Assembly (NCBI GenBank): GCA_000158655.1
Contig: EQ973343.1
Location: forward strand, 1-59,595
Direction of reading: 5' to 3'
Source: [Clostridium] methylpentosum DSM 5476
GTDB lineage: Bacteria > Bacillota > Clostridia > Oscillospirales > Ruminococcaceae
Length of the DNA: 59,595 bases
Part shown: one piece after another, positions 1 through 7,663 of the stretch
Numbering within the stretch: the first letter of the stretch is position 1
Layout: every line of letters begins with the position of its first letter
Translations under genes and position numbers: made by a program
Notes under the pieces: generated by a model
What the model was told of the DNA's origin: nothing
Seen by the model: only the letters and a program-made list of their open reading frames with translations
The model's database searches: none

Positions 1-186
1 ATTATTATATCATGCTTACCTTCGACTGTCAAGACCTTTTTTCAAAAAATATTTTATAAATTAGGGCTTTTCTTTTTCCAAATAATATGATATAATAATT
101 AGGCGCTAAAACGTGAATGGAGTAATCGTCTCCAACAAATCAGTTTTTTCGTGCGAAAGTGATTCCTCCCCTAGACAACTAAATAT

Positions 187-263
187 GCGCCCGTAGCTCA
201 GCTGGATAGAGCAATGGCCTCCGACGCCATGTGCCGCTGGTTCGAATCCAGTCGGGCGTACCA
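187..263 (+). tRNA. tRNA-Arg (anticodon CCG), CCA encoded
   Basis: A full cloverleaf can be folded. The acceptor arm GCGCCCG pairs with CGGGCGT, the D stem is GCTC/GAGC, and the anticodon stem ATGGC/GCCAT carries loop CTCCGAC, giving anticodon CCG (reads CGG, Arg). The T arm is GCTGG-TTCGAAT-CCAGT. The discriminator A and CCA are encoded at 260-263. A TATAAT -10 candidate lies at 91-96. A tandem series of terminator-like hairpins follows directly, and a recombinase relic lies about 1.7 kb downstream, as is common at tRNA integration sites. Confidence 0.96.
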
Positions 264-270
264 CTAGACT

Positions 271-310
271 GAGTCTGGACGCAAGCCGCGTTCGGACTCT
301 TTTCTTTTTC
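271..310 (+). terminator. Intrinsic terminator behind tRNA-Arg (unit 1)
   Basis: GAGTCTGGACGC pairs with GCGTTCGGACTC across loop AAGCC, followed by TTTTCTTTTT. It is placed 7 bp after the tRNA CCA end, so it most likely ends the tRNA transcript. Confidence 0.8.
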
Positions 311-367
311 TGGGCATAGTTCTCGCGTTTATTGCGGGTATCTTTTTTGTAGCGCAAACCCAGTCGA

Positions 368-411
368 GAGCCTCGACGTGCAAGTCGCGTTCGGGGCTCA
401 GTTTTTATTTT
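368..411 (+). terminator. Terminator-like hairpin, unit 2
   Basis: GAGCCTC pairs with GGGGCTC. The inner GACG/CGTT stem continues after a bulged C. AGTTTTTATTTT follows. It has the same design as unit 1 with changed stem bases. Confidence 0.6.
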
Positions 412-462
412 GCCTTTTGCTCGCGTCTACAGTGGGCATTTTTTTGTAGCGCAAACCTAACC

Positions 463-508
463 GAGTACCTCGGTACGCAGACGCGTATTCGGGGTACTTC
501 TTTTTTTG
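463..508 (+). terminator. Terminator-like hairpin, unit 3
   Basis: The left arm GAG-TACCTCGG-TACGC pairs with GCGTA-TCGGGGTA-TTC, with two one-base bulges and loop AGAC. TTTTTTT follows at 501-507. Confidence 0.6.
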
Positions 509-533
509 CAGTTTTAATTCTCGCGTCAAAGCT

Positions 534-551
534 GCATCTTTTTTGCTACCT
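534..551 (+). repeat. 18-bp direct repeat, left copy
   Basis: GCATCTTTTTTGCTACCT is identical to 1881-1898. It forms the end of the third tandem unit. The two copies bracket the AT-rich gene at 655-1680, which suggests insertion into, or duplication of, a repeat unit. Confidence 0.7.
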
Positions 552-599
552 CTTTATAGATAAACGATACTGATTAATTTAGTGCTGTTTTTTCAAAAC

Positions 600-628
600 T
601 TGTTCAACTCAATGAATTATGATATTAT
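600..628 (+). promoter_or_regulatory. Candidate promoter for the 655-1680 gene
   Basis: TTGTTC (600-605), a 17-bp spacer and TATTAT (623-628), followed by the ribosome site AGGAGG at 644-649. Confidence 0.5.
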
Positions 629-654
629 GATATAAGGTAGTGTAGGAGGATACT

Positions 655-1680
655 ATGAAAATAGCGCGATATGGAGATTGGAAAATTGCTGTTAATATTG
701 AGAAGACGAGACAGTATTATTCCCATTATAAAAAGATCGATAATCAAGCAAACAGAAATTTTGCGGAATACTGTAAAACATTAAGCGCAGAAGAAAGAGA
801 GTTTTTTGATGCTTTTGCTATCACACCCGAATGTTGTGAAATCGAACATATTGGAGTAAGCAAAAAAGGGGCTTGCCCCTGCGGCGGATATTATTTGGTT
901 TGCGGAACCTATTTGGAATATCCTCCTAAAAATCTGACGACAATTGAAGAGTTGGCAGAAAACGATTTTATAGATGACCGCCCCGATCCGCGAATTGCAA
1001 TCGGATTATTTCAATTCGACTTTCAGTGCGACAAATATGAAATTAAAGATATACCTGAAAATATACCTGATGGTTTCATTTGTATTCGGTTTTGGTGTGA
1101 GGAAATGAAGTGGCTACTACCTGAAAAGCCGGAAGAAATAATGTATGAGCCGCCTCGTTTTTGGGAAATAATTAGAATCATAAAAGAAAAAACTGATTAC
1201 AAAAAACAACAGTTTTTTGATTCAGAAGAAACGAAGCAGGAATTTATCACTATATTTAAAAATCTGAATATTCAGTATTATCCGTTAAGTAAAAAGGAAA
1301 CTACAGCATACAAAAAGCAATGGGTAGCAGCTTTTTCTCCTCTTGATAAAAATTTGAAAGAAATTAAAAAATTATGTTTGGATACTCGTAAGTTCACATC
1401 GTTTCTTTGGCATATTTTCAGTTTTGAATATTTGAAGTGTGAAACAGAAGAAAATGCAAAAATATTGTTTAACAAGGAAAATAAAAGCACATGTGTGATT
1501 ATCAGCAATTGTGATAATATTGCATACAAATTACAAAATGCCGAAAATCTTTCAGCCGAATTATTGGAGCAATTTATAGATGTGACGGTTACCGCAGGTG
1601 ATTTCTCATGGACTTATTCTAAAACGCACGAGAGTATGTGTGGACCGTATTTTTACAGAAAACAACCTAAGCTCTTTTGA
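655..1680 (+). CDS. Hypothetical protein, possibly with a C-terminal DUF4275-like domain
   Basis: A 341-residue soluble protein with no signal peptide or membrane segment. The AGGAGG site 5 bp upstream fixes the start. Residues about 1-160 are acidic, with the Cys cluster CPCGGYYLVC near 78-87. From about residue 180 the sequence (WxxxFSPLxxNLKEIKKL, then FLWHIFSFEYL) reminds me of the Bacillus DUF4275 family; I could not check this. Base composition is far richer in A+T than the rest of the window. The gene sits alone between 18-bp direct repeats and beside a recombinase relic, so recent transfer is likely. It could be cargo such as an immunity or defence protein, but nothing in the sequence proves that. 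Confidence 0.75.
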   Translation: MKIARYGDWKIAVNIEKTRQYYSHYKKIDNQANRNFAEYCKTLSAEEREFFDAFAITPECCEIEHIGVSKKGACPCGGYYLVCGTYLEYPPKNLTTIEELAENDFIDDRPDPRIAIGLFQFDFQCDKYEIKDIPENIPDGFICIRFWCEEMKWLLPEKPEEIMYEPPRFWEIIRIIKEKTDYKKQQFFDSEETKQEFITIFKNLNIQYYPLSKKETTAYKKQWVAAFSPLDKNLKEIKKLCLDTRKFTSFLWHIFSFEYLKCETEENAKILFNKENKSTCVIISNCDNIAYKLQNAENLSAELLEQFIDVTVTAGDFSWTYSKTHESMCGPYFYRKQPKLF

Positions 1681-1880
1681 AAGTGTTTGATTGCTGACAA
1701 TATCGGCTTCTCACATTTTGATGATTCTGTATTGTGTGAGAGTTGAACTTCCTACTAAAATTTTTTTATAGTCCATAGACACGTTGGAGCAAGTTCTATA
1801 TCGCTGCAAACACTCTCACATCGGTTTGCTGACATTACTAACTTTTTGCGGGTTCAAGTCCAAATCAGAATTTTCCGCCG

Positions 1881-1898
1881 GCATCTTTTTTGCTACCT
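1881..1898 (+). repeat. 18-bp direct repeat, right copy
   Basis: Identical to 534-551. It lies just before the terminator and recombinase relic. Confidence 0.7.
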
Positions 1899-1910
1899 GT
1901 TGACAAGTTA

Positions 1911-1948
1911 AAAGCTGCATTTTGAGAAATCAAAATGCAGCTTTTTTT
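1911..1948 (+). terminator. Intrinsic terminator upstream of the recombinase relic
   Basis: The arms AAAGCTGCATTTTG and CAAAATGCAGCTTT pair perfectly over 14 bp around AGAAAT and run into a T-tract. Confidence 0.8.
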
Positions 1949-2006
1949 CATGTTATCAAACAGAAAATTTTCCTTCATGCTATACTTTTGGCATGGAGGG
2001 CTTTTT

Positions 2007-2727
2007 ATGACACCGAAAACGATTACGTTCTCTCACAAGCAAGAAAAATTGCGGGTTGCAGCCTACTGCCGAGTCAGCACGAATCATCCCGAACAATTTG
2101 GAAGTCTTGAAATACAAAAATTTTACTTTGAAACAATCATCCGAGAAAACCCCAACTGGCAGTTTGTAAAAATTTATTCTGATGTTGGTTCTGCTTTAAG
2201 ACCTAAAAACAGACCGGGATATCCTCAGATGATTCTTGACAGTGAGAAGGGGTTATTTGATTTGGTACTTATAAAATCATTAAGCCAATTCGAACGTGAT
2301 ACAGTCGAAACACTAACACAGATAAGGAAGTGAAAACAAATGAACATTGGTTTGTATGCAGAAATGGAGGATATTGATACCATGAAGATGAATGACAGTG
2401 CACTCAGCATTTTCCTTGCCATGGCTCAGGAAGAAAGCTCTGCCAAAAGCGAAAATATTAAATTCGGCATCCGGGCACGTATGCGCAGCGGGAAGACAAT
2501 TTTCAACCACTCTCAGTTTTTTGGGCTACACCAAAGGTCCAGATGGGGTGCTAATAGTTGTTCCTGAAGAAGCCGAGATCGTACGAAAAATTTTTGATTT
2601 CTATCTATAGGGCAATGGCGTGCAAAAAATCAAACGATATCTTGAAGAGCATGGAATAAAGACAGCAATCGGCAAAGACGTTTGGAGTACATCGCCCATG
2701 GTAGCGCATGGTTTATCAAAGCAGTGA
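2007..2727 (+). pseudogene. Serine recombinase (large resolvase family), decayed and truncated
   Basis: The start ATG at 2007 follows GGAGGG. The first frame carries the resolvase N-terminus: RVAAYCRVSTNHPEQFGSLE with the catalytic Ser region, then SDVGSALRPKNRPGYPQMI. An in-frame TGA at 2331-2333 breaks it. Reading continues in frame from 2334 through the conserved DIDTMKM and AQEESSAKSENIKFGIRAR segments. A +1 shift near 2510 then leads to LGYTKGPDG and VPEEAEIVRKIFDFYL, and a TAG at 2608-2610 precedes GNGVQKIKRYLEEHG. Homology stops at 2727, where the convergent alcohol dehydrogenase ends, so the long C-terminal part is lost. It probably once drove integration of an element beside tRNA-Arg. 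It is inactive as read. Confidence 0.9.
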
Positions 2728-3897
2728 TTATCTTGAACTTTCTTTCAAAATCTGTAGGATCTCATCGTGAGTCAAAATTTTATAGCCGCCCTCCATTTGG
2801 AAAGAGCCACGGGCAATACCCTCGATCATATCGTCTGTGACGCCCAGATCTTTTATATTCATCACCAACCCAATCTCATTCATCCAAGCCTCCATACAGT
2901 CAAGACCTTCTGCGGCAATTTGCTCGTCTGTTTTTCCAGCCGCTTCCACGCCCCACACGTTGACTGCATACCGTTTGAACTTTTGCAGGCCATAGGGACA
3001 AATGTATCGATAATACGGAATGGAAATAGCGGAAAGGGTCATACCGTGGGTAGCATCTGTGTATGCGCCGATGGACTGCCCGATCATGTGCACCATCCAA
3101 TCGGTAGATTTTCCCTTTGCAATCAGCGTGTTCAGCGCCCAAGTCGCAATCCACATGATGTTGCTGCGCGCTTCATAATCGGTTGGATTTTTTATGGCAA
3201 TGCGAGAGGAGTGGATCAGGGAGCGCAGAAGGCCCTCGGCAATGTAGTCCGAGGTGTTGTCATCCTCACCGGAAAAATACTGCTCCAGAATGTGCGACAT
3301 AATATCGAAGAATCCCGCTGTCATTTGGTATGGAGGAAGGGTATAGGTGAATTCCGGATTTAAAATTGAGAATTTCGGGAATACATTGTCTCCAAACACA
3401 TGCCCAATCTTGCGTTTTTGCTCATGGTTTGTGATGACCGAGCCACCGTTCATCTCCGATCCGGTCCCCACCATTGTCAGAATGCAGCCAACCGGAAGGA
3501 TGGCATTGTCCACCTCCTCCATGCGAAGATAATATTTCTCCCAAGGGTCATCTTCGCAATAGGTTGAAACGGAAACTGCCTTGGCATAGTCGCAGACAGA
3601 ACCTCCGCCTACCGCCAGAATCAAATCCACAGCATTTTCTTTTGCCAATCGGCAGCCCTCATACAGCTTTTGTACGGTAGGATTCGGCATCACGCCCGCA
3701 TCCTCAATCACTGTCTTGCCGCACTCCTTTAAAATTGCACTCACCTGGTCGTAAATTCCATTTTTTCGAATCGATCCACCGCCGTAACAGAGCAAAACAT
3801 TTGGGCCATACTTTTCGAGTTCCTGTCGAAGCCCCTGTAAAGCCTCTTTGCCGAAATAAATACGAGTAGGATTGCAGTATGTAAATTCACCAAACAT
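2728..3897 (-). CDS. Iron-containing alcohol dehydrogenase (butanol dehydrogenase type)
   Basis: A 389-residue cytosolic enzyme expected to interconvert aldehydes or ketones and alcohols with NAD(P)H. Family marks include the N-terminal strand YCNPTRIYFGKEAL, the nucleotide-binding GGGS motifs at about 70 and 113 (LCYGGGSIRKNG, LAVGGGSVCDYAKAV), and His residues near 260-270 and 285 (VHMIGQSIG, DATHGMTLS) expected to bind Fe or Zn. The start at 3897 was chosen because GGAGG lies 7 bp upstream; a longer open frame to 3990 lacks one. It is the last gene of the long minus-strand run and abuts the convergent recombinase relic with no spacer. Confidence 0.93.
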   Translation of the reverse strand: MFGEFTYCNPTRIYFGKEALQGLRQELEKYGPNVLLCYGGGSIRKNGIYDQVSAILKECGKTVIEDAGVMPNPTVQKLYEGCRLAKENAVDLILAVGGGSVCDYAKAVSVSTYCEDDPWEKYYLRMEEVDNAILPVGCILTMVGTGSEMNGGSVITNHEQKRKIGHVFGDNVFPKFSILNPEFTYTLPPYQMTAGFFDIMSHILEQYFSGEDDNTSDYIAEGLLRSLIHSSRIAIKNPTDYEARSNIMWIATWALNTLIAKGKSTDWMVHMIGQSIGAYTDATHGMTLSAISIPYYRYICPYGLQKFKRYAVNVWGVEAAGKTDEQIAAEGLDCMEAWMNEIGLVMNIKDLGVTDDMIEGIARGSFQMEGGYKILTHDEILQILKESSR

Positions 3898-3926
3898 TTG
3901 AAAACCTCCAATGAAATAGTTTGTAT

Positions 3927-4281
3927 TTGCCTCAAGACATTTTTTATGAACCGCAGTACCTCTTCCGGGCTTTTCGTTTGAGAAACGCACAGATCAAAAG
4001 AGCAGATTTTTATTTGCGCCTCGGTTAAAATTTCGGGATCATTGAGGTCATATCGACAGCAAACGATGGCCTGCTCACTGACATAGCCCTCCCTTGATTC
4101 CGACAGGAGTGAACAGTAAATCAGCTGCTTTTCCCACAACACGGTCCGCGGCAGTAAAATCTTTTTTGCATGTTACTGGATAAAAACTGCACCAAAGCGT
4201 ATCCCCCACGGGCGTCACTGGTGACAGTAGTTTCCCCTTTGCACAACACTCATGCTTCAGAAGGTTCACTGCTCTCTCCAA
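3927..4281 (-). pseudogene. DUF1893-type protein remnant, frameshifted
   Basis: From a TTG at 4281 the frame reads LERAVNLLKHE and continues to FTAADRVVGKAADLLF, which matches the DUF1893 pattern (ERAxxLL near the start, then aDKvVGkAA). It ends early at 4075. The rest of the family signature (EQAIVCCRYDL, then CSFDLCVSQTKSPEEVLRFI, like the family's NRxgxgxCPmE-av end) lies in another frame down to about 3927. At least one frameshift is therefore present, and the CPmE box is altered. The function of DUF1893 proteins is not known to me beyond their link to redox genes in Clostridia. Confidence 0.6.
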
Positions 4282-4322
4282 ATCCTGTAAAACCGTTCCC
4301 CCTCTCGATCAGCCACACGCGA

Positions 4323-4943
4323 TTATTGCGCTGCGCTCTGCATCCGATCTAAAAAGGCGCTTGTTTTAGCCCTTTCATGAATAGAACGAATGACTATAGC
4401 CGGGACACCTCCCACCACTACGTTGGCTGGAACATCCTTTGCCACAACTGCGCCAGCCGCTACGATAGCGCCGTCCCCAATGGTAACGCCGGGCAATATC
4501 GTTGCGTTAGAACCGATCCACACATTTTTTCCAATGTGGATAGGAGCAGGGAGCAAATCATGACGCTCTTCCTGGGCAAAGCCGTGGTTCAATGTGGCCA
4601 GCACCACGTTGTGTCCGATCAGTGTTCCATCATCAATCACGATCCCTCCTTGATCCTGAAATTTGCACCCGCTGTTAAAGAACACATTTTTCCCAATGGT
4701 GATATTCTTTCCACAGTCGGTATAAAACGGCGGGAACAGATCAAAGGTGTCATCTACCGGCTTGCCGATTAGCTCTGCAAAAATTTCGCGGATTTCTGCC
4801 GGGGTATGATAGAAATTGTTTAGCTTTGCGGTCAATCGCAAGGCGTCCTGAGAAAGCTTGCACATATACTGGTGTTCCTGTGAACCCGCAAAGACGGTTT
4901 TCCCGCTGTTTAAATGGTTTAGAAATTGCTGTAGATTCATCAC
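4323..4943 (-). CDS. Sugar O-acetyltransferase (maltose/galactoside acetyltransferase type)
   Basis: A 206-residue left-handed beta-helix (hexapeptide) acetyltransferase that transfers acetyl from acetyl-CoA to a sugar or similar hydroxyl. The N-terminal cap (residues 1-55) precedes FPPFYTDCGKNITIGKNVFFN. The hexapeptide coils run through IHIGKNVWIGSNATILPGV and IGDGAIVAAGAVV. The catalytic His is in VVLATLNHGF (about residue 117). ATG codons lie at 4943 and 4940, and neither has a strong ribosome site. The final GGVPA(I/K)VIR segment is typical. It sits within the minus-strand run between two broken genes and is itself intact. Confidence 0.9.
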   Translation of the reverse strand: MMNLQQFLNHLNSGKTVFAGSQEHQYMCKLSQDALRLTAKLNNFYHTPAEIREIFAELIGKPVDDTFDLFPPFYTDCGKNITIGKNVFFNSGCKFQDQGGIVIDDGTLIGHNVVLATLNHGFAQEERHDLLPAPIHIGKNVWIGSNATILPGVTIGDGAIVAAGAVVAKDVPANVVVGGVPAIVIRSIHERAKTSAFLDRMQSAAQ

Positions 4944-4959
4944 AACGAATAGCCCTCAT

Positions 4960-5400
4960 TTCAATGTAGTATTTGTTCGAACTCATACCATTCTCCAAGG
5001 ATTTGTTCTGCTCGCCACAAGCAGTAAACACACCCAAATTCTCTAATTCGAGATACTCCATGGTATTCATAGATCACTCCGCCGTACACATCGTCACTGC
5101 CGGAGCTGAGAATCAACGCTGCTTTTCCCAAATGTTTCAGATTCGGTTTACAGCGCATTGCAGTTGGCCTGCAAATCCGTGATACCAAACCGGTGAAACC
5201 AATACGAGCATATCCGCTGCATCCAGCAGAGGATAAACCTGCTGCATATCGTCCTAGTGGACACACCTGCCCTCACCTTTTGTGTGACAATACTCACAGG
5301 ACAGACATCCGACAATTTTTTTGACATACATCCACAATTGTAACGAGGTGTCCGTTTTCTCTGGCTCCCGTGCAAACATCCCTATCCCAGCAGCAGTATT
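4960..5400 (-). pseudogene. NADPH-dependent FMN reductase / flavodoxin-like protein, decayed
   Basis: A reading in one frame gives MYVKKIVGCLSCEYC, then HTKGEGRCVH, an in-frame TAG (5254-5256), DDMQQVYPLLDAADMLVLV and SPVWYHGFAGQLQ. This is the core of an iron-sulfur flavoprotein/FMN reductase of the NADPH_red family (CxxCxxC plus DDM). The frame then shifts to KHLGKAALILSSGSDDVYGG and VIYEYHGVSRI. No start codon with a clear ribosome site is seen. At least one stop and one shift make it non-functional. An intact paralogue lies at 8650-9189. Confidence 0.75.
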
Positions 5401-5437
5401 TCCTCTCGGACGGGGCTGCCGCTTAGAACTAGAATTT

Positions 5438-6424
5438 TCATCCTATCTCCTGCCCTGCCGCTTCGTTCGCATCGTGAAAAGCAGAAAGGAAAAAATTCGT
5501 CAGCTTGTCAAATGGAATTTTATCCACCCGGTCATACAGATCAATGTGTATGGCATCGGGAACCACATACAGTTCTTTGGGTTCAACTGCCGCTTTGTAG
5601 ACGTTTTCACTGTAGAACTTGGAGTGTGCATTTTCTCCCACAATCAACAGGATGGGACGGGGAGAAATCTGGTCTACAAAATCCAAGGAACGGAAATTTA
5701 GCATTGCCAGCATGCTGGTGGTTGTAAAATTTCCTCGAGCATTGGGGTGATGCCCCCGTTTCGTGCCATAGTAACTGAAAAACTCTGCGCTCACCGAGTC
5801 TAGCCCTTCCGGCACTTTTTCAACAGGTTCTTCCGGGAAAGCGGGCAGATATTCCGGCACTCCATTTTCAAAATCCCTGTAGCGCTGCTGTCCCAGATCA
5901 GCCAGCAGCTCTCCCAGCTGATCTGGTGTTGTGAAGGGCATACGGCTCCCGGCGGTGATGTCATACATGCTGGCAGTAGCCACTGCTTTGATCCGTGTGT
6001 CTACCTGCGCAGTGGAAAGGGCGAAACCGCCGCTGCCGCAGATGCCGATAGCCCCGATCCTCTCCCGATCCACATAGGGCAGGGCGCCAAGGTAGTCTAC
6101 CCCTGCGCTGAAATTTTCCGCGAAAATGTCAGGGGAAGAAACATGGCGGGGTTCACCGCCGCTCTCCCCCATAAAAGCAGGGTCAAAGGCCAGCGCTACA
6201 AATCCCCGTTGGGCCAACTGATTGGCATAAACGCCGGGCCCCTGCTCCTTCACACCCCCGTAGGGCGGTCCGATCACCAGTGCCGGATGCTTCTGTGCAG
6301 GGTCCAATCCTTTTGCTGTGTACAAATCTGCTGCTAACGTAATACCATAGCGGTTTTTATAAGACACATGTGTGCGTTCCACTCGATCGCTGAGAACAAA
6401 GGTGTATTGTTCTTTCTGAGACAT
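5438..6424 (-). CDS. Alpha/beta hydrolase (dienelactone-hydrolase-like)
   Basis: A 328-residue soluble alpha/beta hydrolase. HPALVIGPPYGGVKEQ provides the oxyanion region, and AFDPAFMGESGGEPR follows. The nucleophile elbow is AIGICGSGGFAL near residue 146: Cys occupies the GxCxG-like position with Ser two residues on, so it resembles the dienelactone-hydrolase branch. The C-terminal LLIVGENAHSKFY and the His in VPDAIHIDLYD complete a triad. The ATG at 6424 has GGAGG 8 bp upstream; the longer frame to 6472 overlaps the upstream MalY gene and is less likely. Substrate unknown. It follows the MalY gene in the same operon. Confidence 0.88.
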   Translation of the reverse strand: MSQKEQYTFVLSDRVERTHVSYKNRYGITLAADLYTAKGLDPAQKHPALVIGPPYGGVKEQGPGVYANQLAQRGFVALAFDPAFMGESGGEPRHVSSPDIFAENFSAGVDYLGALPYVDRERIGAIGICGSGGFALSTAQVDTRIKAVATASMYDITAGSRMPFTTPDQLGELLADLGQQRYRDFENGVPEYLPAFPEEPVEKVPEGLDSVSAEFFSYYGTKRGHHPNARGNFTTTSMLAMLNFRSLDFVDQISPRPILLIVGENAHSKFYSENVYKAAVEPKELYVVPDAIHIDLYDRVDKIPFDKLTNFFLSAFHDANEAAGQEIG

Positions 6425-6450
6425 TGTCCATTCCTCCTGTTTCGTTCGTA

Positions 6451-7632
6451 TCAGCATTGTTGTGCCGCCCACGCTTCATAGGCGGACAAGCCCGCTTTCA
6501 GCCGTTCTAAGCCATCCTGCAAGACAGATTTCGGGCAGGCGATGTTCATCCGCAGGAAATTTTCTCCATTTCCGCCGTATTGGCTGCCCTCACACAGATA
6601 CAAGCCGGTTTCCCTGCGCAAATAATCCGCCGCTTCCACCGCACAACCGATCAATCTGCTGCAATCCAGCCACAAAAGATAGGTAGCCTGCGAAGGAACA
6701 AGTTTGACATCTGGAATTTCACGCTCGATGTACGAGGCCACGAACCGTTTGTTTTGATAGATGTAAGCGCGGAGCGCATCCAGCCAGGCCTCCCCCTTTG
6801 TGAAAGCAGCGACTGCGGCTTCCACTGCAAAGGCGTTGGGCTCTGCCACCTCGTCGGTGTTGAATCCCCGCCACACCTTGTGCCGCAGCAGTTTATTGGG
6901 AACTGAAACGGCCGCTGTCTGGAGTCCAGCCAGATTGAATGCCTTGGTCGGAGCCATACAGGTGATGCTGTTTTCCCTGCACGCATCGGAGACCGAGGCA
7001 AAAGGAACGTAGTGGCAGTTCGGATCGGTCAGATCGCAGTGAATCTCGTCGGACACCACGACTACATGATGTGTTTCACAGAGCTCCCCAATCCGTTTTA
7101 AGGTAGAAGCGTCCCAGACGATCCCCGCTGGATTGTGGGGATTGCACAGGATCATCAAGGTTGTCTGCGGATCGGAAAGCTTGCTCTCCAGATCATCAAA
7201 ATCAATCTGATAGGTTTCCCCGTCATAACGCAGGGGACTTTCAAGCACCTGTCTGCCGTTATTCACAATGGAGTGAAAGAAAATGTTATAAACCGGCGTT
7301 TGAATCAATACCTTTTCCGCTGGGGTCGTCAGCTTGCGCACAATGCTGGAGATGGCGGGAACAACCCCTGTACAGAAGATCAGCCAGTCCCGCTCCATGA
7401 GAAAGCCGTGCCTCGTTTTCCACCATTGAATGTAGGCTTCGTTCCATTCTTCCGGTAGGATTGAATAACCGAAAACCCCGTGAGTCACCTTTCTCTGCAG
7501 AGCCTCTCGGATCTCCGGCGCAGTCTGAAAGTCCATATCCGCCACCCACATAGGGAGCTCATACTCCGCAACATCCCATTTGAGAGAGTTGGTATTTCGC
7601 CGATTCACCGGCATATCAAAATCAAAAATCAA
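6451..7632 (-). CDS. MalY/PatB family PLP-dependent aminotransferase / cystathionine beta-lyase
   Basis: A 393-residue fold-type I PLP enzyme. MalY/PatB proteins commonly cleave cystathionine or cysteine conjugates (C-S beta-lyase). The family start RRxTxSLKWD is present (RRNTNSLKWD), as are the ELPMWVADMDF segment, NPHNPAGIVW, the PLP-binding SDEIHCDL and the Schiff-base Lys in MAPTKAFNLAGLQ (about residue 230). Translation very probably starts at a TTG (7632), because GGAGG sits 7 bp before it and the family N-terminus begins there; the first ATG would remove conserved residues. It lies between a cyclophilin-fold lipoprotein and the hydrolase, all co-directional. Confidence 0.93.
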   Translation of the reverse strand: MIFDFDMPVNRRNTNSLKWDVAEYELPMWVADMDFQTAPEIREALQRKVTHGVFGYSILPEEWNEAYIQWWKTRHGFLMERDWLIFCTGVVPAISSIVRKLTTPAEKVLIQTPVYNIFFHSIVNNGRQVLESPLRYDGETYQIDFDDLESKLSDPQTTLMILCNPHNPAGIVWDASTLKRIGELCETHHVVVVSDEIHCDLTDPNCHYVPFASVSDACRENSITCMAPTKAFNLAGLQTAAVSVPNKLLRHKVWRGFNTDEVAEPNAFAVEAAVAAFTKGEAWLDALRAYIYQNKRFVASYIEREIPDVKLVPSQATYLLWLDCSRLIGCAVEAADYLRRETGLYLCEGSQYGGNGENFLRMNIACPKSVLQDGLERLKAGLSAYEAWAAQQC

Positions 7633-7663
7633 AGCGATTCCTCCAAGCTGTTTTATTTCTCCC

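Larger units (their letters stand above)
264..552 (+). repeat. Three tandem ~97-bp units, each a long hairpin plus T-tract
   Basis: Three head-to-tail units begin near 264, 358 and 457. Each holds a GC-rich hairpin (271-299, 368-399, 463-500), a T-rich run, a CTCGCGT box, then a TTTTTTG(T/C)(A/T)GC box; the first two units end in GCAAACC. The stems differ between units but keep pairing. Unit 1 is a 12-bp stem with two G-U pairs and a 5-nt loop; units 2 and 3 need one or two bulges. I read them as duplicated intrinsic terminators behind the tRNA. A structured RNA of another kind is possible. No protein gene is visible in this stretch. Confidence 0.7.
1681..2006. other. Intergenic stretch with direct repeat and terminator
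   Basis: No gene is visible. It holds an imperfect hairpin just after the stop codon (about 1710-1741), the second copy of the 18-bp direct repeat (1881-1898) and a strong terminator (1911-1948). A GGTTCAAGTCC string at about 1850 resembles a tRNA T-arm, but its stem does not pair. Confidence 0.6.

Noticed and set aside
106-357. Minus-strand open frame across tRNA-Arg containing VRPTGFEPAA
   Set aside because: A well-known false protein made by translating the reverse strand of a tRNA T-arm region; no ribosome site.
1710-1741. Hairpin CTCACA...TGTGAG as terminator of the 655-1680 gene
   Set aside because: Loop is large and no T-tract follows; the strong hairpin at 1911-1948 is a better terminator.
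1840-1875. tRNA-like T-arm (GGTTCAAGTCC) as a second tRNA or att fragment
   Set aside because: The flanking bases do not pair and no acceptor or anticodon arm is found.
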